A DNA stretch of 14,723 nucleotides from Fumia sp045121595 (lineage in GTDB: Bacteria > Bacillota > Clostridia > Oscillospirales > Ruminococcaceae). Every line of letters begins with the position of its first letter. Within the stretch, counting starts at the first letter, position 1. Both the position numbers and the translations under genes were made by a program. The notes below the pieces were generated by a model, which made no database searches, had not been told where the DNA came from, and was given only the letters and a program-made list of their open reading frames with translations. Positions 1-4,474 of the stretch are shown in pieces. The stretch spans positions 1 through 14,723 of the forward strand of contig JBGVGI010000020.1 of assembly GCA_045121595.1 (NCBI GenBank), read 5' to 3'.

Positions 1-3
1 TAT

Positions 4-75
4 TCCTCGATAGCTCAATGGTAGAGCACTCGGCTGTTAACCGAGTTGTTGTAGGTTCGAGCCCTACTCGGGGAG
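4..75 (+). tRNA. tRNA-Asn(GTT)
   Basis: Full cloverleaf. Acceptor TCCTCGA (4-10) pairs with TCGGGGA (68-74), with G75 as discriminator. The anticodon GTT is at 36-38 in loop CTGTTAA, and the T-loop is TTCGAGC. No CCA is encoded. It is the first gene visible in the array; the promoter lies outside the window, probably upstream with an rRNA operon. Confidence 0.97.
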
Positions 76-83
76 CTACTTGT

Positions 84-157
84 GGCGAGATGGCTCAACT
101 GGCTAGAGCATCCGGTTCATACCCGGAAGGTTAAGAGTTCAAGTCTCTTTCTCGCTA
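84..157 (+). tRNA. tRNA-Met(CAT), elongator type
   Basis: Acceptor GGCGAGA pairs with TCTCGCT, starting with a G-U pair, and A157 is the discriminator. Anticodon CAT is at 118-120 in loop TTCATAC. The 1-72 pair argues against initiator tRNA, and this loop fits elongator Met better than the CTCATAA loop typical of the lysidine-modified Ile2 tRNA. No CCA is encoded. Confidence 0.93.
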
Positions 158-161
158 TTAT

Positions 162-235
162 GGCCTAGTGGCTCAGTTGGTTAGAGCGCCGCCCTGTCAC
201 GGCGGAGGTCACGGGTTCGAGTCCCGTCTGGGTCG
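162..235 (+). tRNA. tRNA-Asp(GTC)
   Basis: Acceptor GGCCTAG pairs with CTGGGTC, with discriminator G235. The anticodon stem CCGCC/GGCGG holds loop CTGTCAC, with anticodon GTC at 196-198. No CCA is encoded. The 52-nt gap before the next tRNA holds a 7-bp hairpin (GAACAAT/ATTGTTC, about 238-256), which may be a processing element. Confidence 0.97.
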
Positions 236-287
236 TTGAACAATTTAATATTGTTCCAGTCAATCATTAGATTGTTTAATGTTTTAT

Positions 288-360
288 GGGATCTTAGCTC
301 AGCTGGGAGAGCATCTGCCTTACAAGCAGGGGGTCACAGGTTCGAGCCCTGTAGGTCCCA
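288..360 (+). tRNA. tRNA-Val(TAC)
   Basis: Acceptor GGGATCT pairs with AGGTCCC, with discriminator A360. Anticodon TAC is at 321-323 in loop CTTACAA. The T-arm is ACAGG-TTCGAGC-CCTGT. No CCA is encoded. Confidence 0.97.
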
Positions 361-368
361 TTTTTTTC

Positions 369-453
369 GCGGAAGTGTCGGAACTGGCAGACGAGCAAGA
401 CTAAGGATCTTGTGATCATTGCGATCGTGTGGGTTCAAGTCCCATCTTCCGCA
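369..453 (+). tRNA. tRNA-Leu(AAG)
   Basis: Class II tRNA with a long variable arm (GATCATTGCGATC). Acceptor GCGGAAG pairs with CTTCCGC, with discriminator A453. Anticodon stem CAAGA/TCTTG (396-400/408-412) encloses loop CTAAGGA, giving anticodon AAG at 403-405. An A at wobble position 34 is unusual in bacteria outside tRNA-Arg(ACG). No CCA is encoded. Confidence 0.95.
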
Positions 454-461
454 TTTATTAT

Positions 462-545
462 GCCGCAGTGGCGGAACTGGCAGACGCGCAGGACTTAAAA
501 TCCTGTTGTAGTGATACAGTACCGGTTCGATTCCGGTCTGCGGCA
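462..545 (+). tRNA. tRNA-Leu(TAA)
   Basis: Class II tRNA. Acceptor GCCGCAG pairs with CTGCGGC, with discriminator A545. Anticodon stem CAGGA/TCCTG surrounds loop CTTAAAA, with anticodon TAA at 496-498. The variable arm is about TGTAGTGATACA. No CCA is encoded. Confidence 0.97.
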
Positions 546-563
546 TCTTTTAAATAGACATAT

Positions 564-634
564 GCGGGTGTAGTTCAATGGTAGAACACTAGCCTTCCAA
601 GCTAGATACGTGGGTTCGATTCCCATCACCCGCT
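564..634 (+). tRNA. tRNA-Gly(TCC), copy 1
   Basis: 71 nt. Acceptor GCGGGTG pairs with CACCCGC, with discriminator T634. Anticodon TCC is at 596-598 in stem CTAGC/GCTAG. It is identical over its whole length to the second copy at 1284-1354. No CCA is encoded. Confidence 0.97.
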
Positions 635-642
635 CTTAATAA

Positions 643-714
643 GGCTCCATGGTCAAGCGGTTAAGACATCGCCCTTTCACGGCGGTAACACGGGTTCGAT
701 TCCCGTTGGAGTCA
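643..714 (+). tRNA. tRNA-Glu(TTC)
   Basis: Acceptor GGCTCCA pairs with TGGAGTC, with discriminator A714. Anticodon TTC is at 676-678 in loop CTTTCAC. The T-arm is ACGGG-TTCGATT-CCCGT. No CCA is encoded. Confidence 0.96.
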
Positions 715-720
715 CTATAA

Positions 721-793
721 GCGCCACTAGCTCATTTGGTAGAGCACCTGACTCTTAATCAGGGTGTGCGGGGTTCGAGCCCCCGGTGGCGCA
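721..793 (+). tRNA. tRNA-Lys(CTT), copy 1
   Basis: Acceptor GCGCCAC pairs with GTGGCGC, with discriminator A793. Anticodon CTT is at 754-756 in stem CCTGA/TCAGG. It is identical to the copy at 1630-1702. No CCA is encoded. Any short protein reading of this stretch is a by-product of tRNA sequence. Confidence 0.97.
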
Positions 794-813
794 CTTGCCA
801 AGGCATAATATTT

Positions 814-886
814 GCCGATGTGGCTCAATTGGCAGAGCAGCTGATTTGTAATCAGCAGGTTATCGGTTCGAGTCCGATCATCGGCT
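814..886 (+). tRNA. tRNA-Thr(TGT)
   Basis: Acceptor GCCGATG pairs with CATCGGC, with discriminator T886. Anticodon stem GCTGA/TCAGC holds loop TTTGTAA, with anticodon TGT at 847-849. No CCA is encoded. Confidence 0.96.
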
Positions 887-916
887 TTATACAATTTCAT
901 ATTGATTTTGTATTAT

Positions 917-998
917 GGGCAGATTCCCGAGTGGCCAAAGGGGACAGACTGTAAATCTGCTGCAACTTGCTTCGATGGTTCGAATCCATCTCTGCCCA
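917..998 (+). tRNA. tRNA-Tyr(GTA)
   Basis: Class II tRNA. Acceptor GGGCAGA pairs with TCTGCCC, with discriminator A998. Anticodon GTA is at 951-953 in loop CTGTAAA. The top pair of the anticodon stem (A944 with C960, position 27-43) is mismatched, a minor oddity. The variable arm spans about 961-973. No CCA is encoded. Confidence 0.96.
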
Positions 999-1017
999 TT
1001 CTTCTTTTGAAGATTTT

Positions 1018-1090
<73 letters not shown>

Positions 1091-1097
1091 CTTATAT

Positions 1098-1170
1098 GGG
1101 ATATTAGCTCAGGTGGTAGAGCACTTGACTTTTAATCAAGTTGTCCGGGGTTCGAATCCCCGATGTCTCA
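1098..1170 (+). tRNA. tRNA-Lys(TTT)
   Basis: Acceptor GGGATAT pairs with ATGTCTC using two G-U pairs, with discriminator A1170. Anticodon TTT is at 1131-1133 in stem CTTGA/TCAAG. No CCA is encoded. It complements the two Lys(CTT) genes in the same array. Confidence 0.96.
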
Positions 1171-1202
1171 TTTATAATTCAATATTCCGAGGAAAAATTT
1201 AT

Positions 1203-1277
1203 CGGGGTGTGGCTCAGCTTGGCTAGAGCGCCTGGTTTGGGACCAGGAGGTCGCAGGTTCGAATCCTGTCACCCCGA
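1203..1277 (+). tRNA. tRNA-Pro(TGG)
   Basis: Acceptor CGGGGTG pairs with CACCCCG, with discriminator A1277. Anticodon TGG is at 1238-1240 in loop TTTGGGA, stem CCTGG/CCAGG. No CCA is encoded. Confidence 0.97.
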
Positions 1278-1283
1278 TTTGAT

Positions 1284-1354
1284 GCGGGTGTAGTTCAATG
1301 GTAGAACACTAGCCTTCCAAGCTAGATACGTGGGTTCGATTCCCATCACCCGCT
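1284..1354 (+). tRNA. tRNA-Gly(TCC), copy 2
   Basis: Exact 71-nt duplicate of the gene at 564-634, 720 bp downstream, with anticodon TCC at 1316-1318. The flanks differ beyond a few bases, so the repeat is essentially limited to the tRNA. No CCA is encoded. Confidence 0.97.
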
Positions 1355-1379
1355 TTTCTGTCTTTTATACAGATGATTC

Positions 1380-1453
1380 GTGTGTGTAGCTCAGCTGGAT
1401 AGAGCACTTGGCTACGGACCAAGGTGTCGGGGGTTCGAATCCTCTCACGCACG
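1380..1453 (+). tRNA. tRNA-Arg(ACG)
   Basis: Acceptor GTGTGTG pairs with CACGCAC, with discriminator G1453. Anticodon ACG is at 1414-1416 in stem CTTGG/CCAAG. A34 of this tRNA is the classical bacterial substrate of the TadA deaminase (family knowledge). No CCA is encoded. Confidence 0.97.
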
Positions 1454-1459
1454 CTATAT

Positions 1460-1533
1460 GTGTCCATAGCTCAGCTGGATAGAGCACCGGCCTTCTAAGC
1501 CGGGTGTCGGGGGTTCGAATCCCTTTGGGCACA
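1460..1533 (+). tRNA. tRNA-Arg(TCT)
   Basis: Acceptor GTGTCCA pairs with TGGGCAC, with discriminator A1533. Anticodon TCT is at 1494-1496 in stem CCGGC/GCCGG. No CCA is encoded. Only 6 nt separate it from tRNA-Arg(ACG). Confidence 0.97.
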
Positions 1534-1547
1534 TTATAAAATTTAAT

Positions 1548-1622
1548 GGTGGGTATAGCGCAGTTGGTTAGCGCGCCAGATTGTGGCTCTGGAGGCCCAG
1601 GGTTCGAATCCCTGTATCCACC
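1548..1622 (+). tRNA. tRNA-His(GTG)
   Basis: Acceptor GTGGGTA (1549-1555) pairs with TATCCAC (1615-1621). The extra 5' base G1548 opposite C1622 is the G-1:C73 signature of tRNA-His. Anticodon GTG is at 1583-1585. No CCA is encoded. Confidence 0.97.
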
Positions 1623-1629
1623 CTAGTAG

Positions 1630-1702
1630 GCGCCACTAGCTCATTTGGTAGAGCACCTGACTCTTAATCAGGGTGTGCGGGGTTCGAGCCCCCGGTGGCG
1701 CA
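1630..1702 (+). tRNA. tRNA-Lys(CTT), copy 2
   Basis: Exact 73-nt duplicate of 721-793, 909 bp downstream, with anticodon CTT at 1663-1665. No CCA is encoded. Confidence 0.97.
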
Positions 1703-1706
1703 TTAT

Positions 1707-1792
1707 GCAGAGGTATCGAAGTGGTCATAACGAGGCGGTCTTGAAAACCGTTTGTCCGCAAGGGCGCGTGGGTTCGAATCCCACCCTCTGCG
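1707..1792 (+). tRNA. tRNA-Ser(TGA)
   Basis: Class II tRNA. Acceptor GCAGAGG pairs with CCTCTGC, with discriminator G1792. Anticodon stem GCGGT/ACCGT encloses loop CTTGAAA, with anticodon TGA at 1742-1744. Long variable arm at about 1752-1767. No CCA is encoded. Confidence 0.96.
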
Positions 1793-1804
1793 TTAACTTA
1801 ATAT

Positions 1805-1875
1805 GGTGACTTAGCCAAGTGGTAAGGCCCCGGTCTGCAACACCGTCATCGCCGGTTCAAATCCGGCAGTCACCT
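1805..1875 (+). tRNA. tRNA-Cys(GCA)
   Basis: Acceptor GGTGACT pairs with AGTCACC, with discriminator T1875. Anticodon GCA is at 1837-1839. The outermost anticodon-stem pair (27-43, C/T) is mismatched. No CCA is encoded. It is the last gene of the array and is followed at once by a terminator. Confidence 0.95.
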
Positions 1876-1883
1876 TTATTTTT

Positions 1884-1917
1884 AAGTCTGAACATTAGGT
1901 TCAGGCTTTTTTGTTTT
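1884..1917 (+). terminator. Terminator of the tRNA array
   Basis: Ten-bp stem AAGTCTGAAC (1884-1893) with GTTCAGGCTT (1899-1908), one T-G wobble, loop ATTAG, followed by an uninterrupted T run to 1912. It lies 9 nt after tRNA-Cys and should end the whole array transcript. Confidence 0.93.
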
Positions 1918-2353
1918 GTATTGATAAAAGACATTAAGCAGGTCTTTTATTTAAAATTTTGTCATTCATGATATGTGGAGAATGTATTGAGAGGATAAAG
2001 AGGAGTAATTGCTGAGAATGTAGGTGAAAAACTGTTGTTAAGGGGGAATTCTTCATTTTTTGAGAAGAGAGAGCAAATTACTTAATAGTATTTTAGTGCA
2101 CGCGTTTAAAGAATTAGATGGTTGTAGTGGGAATTAAGATTGTTGTTTATGAGTTAAATGGCGAAGAACCTAGTATTTAATTGTAGTGGGAATTAAGATT
2201 GTTGTTTGTGAGTGGAAAATAGTTTTTTTAATGAAAATGGTTAGGTAAATATCGAGAAATCTAATTTGATTTAGGGTGTTTTGGGTAGGATGTAGTGAAA
2301 TTGATATTTTTTATTATAGAACTAAGGTAAAATTGAGAGGGTTTATTTACAGA
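1918..2353. other. Gene-free AT-rich spacer with extreme G over C bias
   Basis: No open frame with a credible ribosome binding site was found. By hand count 1921-2340 has about 106 G and 20 C on the plus strand. It contains a 33-bp direct repeat (listed separately). It could be decayed coding sequence or regulatory spacer; nothing recognisable remains. Confidence 0.6.
2122..2213. repeat. Pair of 33-bp direct repeats, 59-bp period
   Basis: Copies at 2122-2154 and 2181-2213 match at 32 of 33 positions, beginning TTGTAGTGGGAATTAAGATT. The single difference is A/G near the 3' end. They lie in the gene-free spacer after the tRNA array. The 26 nt between them are not repeated. Function unknown. 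Confidence 0.9.
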
Positions 2354-2354
2354 T

Positions 2355-2399
2355 TTTGGTAAAGTGTTTATTTTACCAAAGTGGAGTAAATGTTATAAT
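2355..2399 (+). promoter_or_regulatory. Promoter with overlapping inverted repeat (possible operator) for the 62-aa gene
   Basis: A perfect -10 TATAAT lies at 2394-2399, with a -35-like TTTACC at 2372-2377 (16-bp spacer). A perfect 9-bp inverted repeat, TTTGGTAAA (2355-2363) and TTTACCAAA (2372-2380), covers the -35. It has no T run after it, so it is more likely an operator than a terminator. The regulator is unknown. Confidence 0.5.
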
Positions 2400-2439
2400 G
2401 TCTTATATTGGGTTATAGAAATGGGAAAGGAGAAGGTTA

Positions 2440-2628
2440 ATGGATTTGGATATTAATGTGTGTAATGATTATGAAATGGGGATGCAGTTAAAGAGAAAGA
2501 TTATGACAAAATTTCCTCAATTACAGTTTGATAATGAGGAGGATGAAAATGAACTCATTAAAATCATTTTTGAGAGCTCTTTGTGTAAAAATGGATTAGA
2601 ACTACATGAGGTTCTTAAAAAGTACTAA
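2440..2628 (+). CDS. Hypothetical 62-aa acidic protein
   Basis: I do not recognise this protein. It has no signal peptide or membrane segment. It is acidic, with an E/D cluster at about residues 32-38 (NEEDENE), and its predicted helical C-terminal half ends in LHEVLKKY. The ATG start has a strong ribosome binding site (AAAGGAGA, 2426-2433, about 6 nt away) and a consensus -10 box some 40 bp upstream. A rho-independent terminator follows at 2751. These signals make a small real gene likely. It stands alone between the tRNA array and the lipoprotein gene, in strongly G-biased DNA. Confidence 0.65.
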   Translation: MDLDINVCNDYEMGMQLKRKIMTKFPQLQFDNEEDENELIKIIFESSLCKNGLELHEVLKKY

Positions 2629-2750
2629 TTGGGGGCGAATATAAGCTCAGAAGGCATAATGAATTAAGAGATTAATTTGGTTGAATAATATAAAATCGTT
2701 GATAGCATATGGATTGGCTAAAGAAGTAGCAATTTGTGTGTGGAAAATAG

Positions 2751-2785
2751 AAATACTGTCAGGTAACTGGCAGTATTTTGTTTTT
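2751..2785 (+). terminator. Terminator downstream of the 62-aa gene
   Basis: Twelve-bp stem AAATACTGTCAG (2751-2762) with CTGGCAGTATTT (2767-2778), one T-G wobble, GTAA loop, followed by a T-rich tail (TTGTTTTT). It is oriented for the plus-strand gene ending at 2628. Confidence 0.88.
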
Positions 2786-3154
2786 ATTAGGGAATGAAGT
2801 ACGTTTATTGAAGGAGTTTGGAAATTAAAAAGTGGGCTGATATTAGGTGTCTTTTTTGTTTGGGGACATTTGTAATATTTGAGTTTTTAGTATGGGCTTG
2901 GATGATTAGGTTAATTTAGTGGCTTGTGGTGAATTTTGCCTGCAGTTTTAAGTTAAGAATATCTTAAGTTTTTGAATTTGAAATTGTGGTAGACTATATA
3001 AGGATTTTAAACATTAATTGATGTAATTTATGATATTAGATTAATATAATGCTTTTTTATAATTGCCTGGTGATAAGCTTAGGCATGCAAGAAATTTATG
3101 GATTTTTATGGTTTATAAATTGAAAATATTATTATAAAAGGATGTATAATTGAG
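2786..3154. other. Gene-free spacer upstream of the lipoprotein gene
   Basis: AT-rich and G-biased. Two TATAAT boxes, at 3045-3050 and 3058-3063, could be -10 elements for the lipoprotein gene, but I see no good -35 at the right distance for either. No ORF with a ribosome binding site was found. Confidence 0.4.
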
Positions 3155-4282
3155 ATGAAGAAAAAAGTTGTTTGTTTAATGATTGTTGGAATGATGGTTG
3201 CTGTTGCATGTAGCAGTAGTAAAAGAGTTGAGAAGCAAAACAATAAGGAGACCAATGAAGCTTTAGTTAATGATAAAGCGTCGGATAACGTGATTGAAAC
3301 AGAATCTGAAAACGATAAAGATAGTGAGGCTGGTACAGAGAATACAACCAGCGTTAATGAGTATGAAAAGATAGAATCTGATGATAAAGTTATAGATAAG
3401 GGTGGAGTTGTTGTTGTTGGTGATTCTGGATATGAGATTTATAATTACAGAGATGATACTGCAGGTAATTATGCTTCAGCCGTTACAGATTTAGCTGATG
3501 CATTATCAGGCAAGGCTGAGGTTTATAATATGCTTATTCCACTTAGTACAGGGATTGTGTTTCCTGATAATTTAAGGGATGAGATAAATTCGTCTGATGA
3601 GCAGAAAGCAATTAATGATATTTTTTCAAAGATGGGTGATTCTGTGAAGAAGGTCAATATTTATGATTCTTTGATGCAGCATCGTAAGGAGTATATTTAT
3701 TTCAGAACAGATCATCACTGGACAGCACTTGGTGCTTATTATGCGTACGAGAAGTTTTGTGAGGAGAAGGGAATAACACCTGAAGACATAAACAGTTATC
3801 AGAAAAAGGAGTTTCCTGGATTTATTGGTTCTTTTTACAATGATACCAACGAGGAAGCTTTGAAGGCAAATCCGGATACTGTTACGGCATATGTTCCAAA
3901 TGCAGATGCCAAAATGCATGTTACTCCTGCCAGCGGGGATGAGTATGATTGGGACGTCATTAATGATGTTACGAACTATAAACCTGCAATTAAGTACAGC
4001 ACATTTATTGCAAGTGATAATCCTTTTACGGAAATTACGAATAATGAGTTATCGGATGGAAGCAGTTGTGTTGTTGTTAAAGAGTCATTTGGTAATGCGT
4101 TTGTTCCATTTTTGGTAGATCATTATCAAAAAATATACGTCGTTGATTATAGATACTGGAATGGAAATCTGAAGGACTTCGTAGAGAAAAACAATGTTAA
4201 AGATGTTTTATTATTAAATAATCTTTCGATGATAAGAAACCAATATCTGATAGGTCAGTTCCAAAAAGTCATTGAACCATAG
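3155..4282 (+). CDS. DHHW/AlgX-like SGNH-fold lipoprotein (putative O-acetyl-transfer or esterase function)
   Basis: 375 aa. The N-terminus (residues 1-18) is a basic, hydrophobic signal sequence ending in AVAC. Cys19 is a probable lipidation site, so the protein should be anchored to the outer face of the membrane. Residues 20-80 form a low-complexity acidic linker. The body has RTDHHWTALGAYY at 184-196 (Asp186, His187, His188) and VVKESFGNAFVPFL at 307-320 (Ser311). These match the Asp-His and Ser motifs of the DHHW family and of AlgX/AlgJ, which transfer acetyl groups to exopolysaccharide. A GDS at 89-91 is a second candidate serine. AlgX-like proteins usually accompany an MBOAT acyltransferase; none is in this window. 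The ribosome binding site AAAGGATG is about 11-13 nt upstream, a long spacing. The substrate is unknown. Confidence 0.8.
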   Translation: MKKKVVCLMIVGMMVAVACSSSKRVEKQNNKETNEALVNDKASDNVIETESENDKDSEAGTENTTSVNEYEKIESDDKVIDKGGVVVVGDSGYEIYNYRDDTAGNYASAVTDLADALSGKAEVYNMLIPLSTGIVFPDNLRDEINSSDEQKAINDIFSKMGDSVKKVNIYDSLMQHRKEYIYFRTDHHWTALGAYYAYEKFCEEKGITPEDINSYQKKEFPGFIGSFYNDTNEEALKANPDTVTAYVPNADAKMHVTPASGDEYDWDVINDVTNYKPAIKYSTFIASDNPFTEITNNELSDGSSCVVVKESFGNAFVPFLVDHYQKIYVVDYRYWNGNLKDFVEKNNVKDVLLLNNLSMIRNQYLIGQFQKVIEP

Positions 4283-4305
4283 AGTTATTCAGTTCCAAAA
4301 AGTCA
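4255..4305. repeat. 17-bp direct repeat at the 3' end of the lipoprotein gene
   Basis: TCAGTTCCAAAAAGTCA occurs at 4255-4271, inside the last codons of the lipoprotein gene, and again at 4289-4305 just after its stop codon, with a 34-bp period. It looks like a small slippage duplication. Confidence 0.9.
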
Positions 4306-4330
4306 GGATTTGCGCATGAATTTTAAAAAA

Positions 4331-4336
4331 TAGAAT
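4331..4336 (+). promoter_or_regulatory. Candidate -10 box of the helicase gene
   Basis: TAGAAT (5 of 6 match to TATAAT) directly abuts the first heptamer of array 1. The same geometry, a -10 next to the outer heptamer, is seen for parA. The -35 is weak: the best is TTGCGC at 4310-4315 with a short 15-bp spacer. Confidence 0.4.
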
Positions 4337-4398
4337 GTATTACACGTGTAATACAGGTGTAATACAGGTGTAATACTATAGTAATACACGTGTATTAC
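4337..4398 (+). repeat. Iteron array 1: six GTAWTAC heptamers at 11-bp pitch, upstream of the helicase gene
   Basis: Heptamers start at 4337, 4348, 4359, 4370, 4381 and 4392. In order they read GTATTAC, four GTAATAC, GTATTAC. The spacers are ACGT, AGGT, AGGT, TATA, ACGT. The 11-bp pitch puts every box on about the same helical face, as expected for cooperative binding by an RHH protein. Array 1 lies 76 nt before the chosen helicase ATG. Likely role: operator and/or centromere-type site for the RHH protein encoded at 8121-8390. The repeats are seen directly; the role is inferred. Confidence 0.93.
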
Positions 4399-4462
4399 AT
4401 TGAAAAATTACATAAAGCAATGGATTTTCAGATTCTTGCTGATAAATAATAATCTACAGATT

Positions 4463-4470
4463 GAGGGAAA
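4463..4470 (+). promoter_or_regulatory. Ribosome binding site that fixes the helicase start
   Basis: GAGGGAAA ends 4 nt before the ATG at 4475. The longer frame would begin with TTG at 4400, one base after iteron array 1 and without a ribosome binding site, so the ATG is preferred. Confidence 0.7.
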
Positions 4471-4474
4471 AGAT

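Noticed and set aside
334..954. Short open frames within the tRNA array
   Set aside because: They are translations of tRNA genes, with repeated tRNA-derived peptides on both strands.
4337..4398. CRISPR array or simple inverted repeat
   Set aside because: Spacers are only 4 bp and partly conserved, the unit is 7 bp and there is no cas gene; the format fits protein-binding iterons.
4400..4474. TTG start giving a 745-aa helicase
   Set aside because: There is no ribosome binding site, the start would abut the array, and the extra 25 residues do not look like the family's N-terminus; the ATG at 4475 has GAGGGAAA in front.
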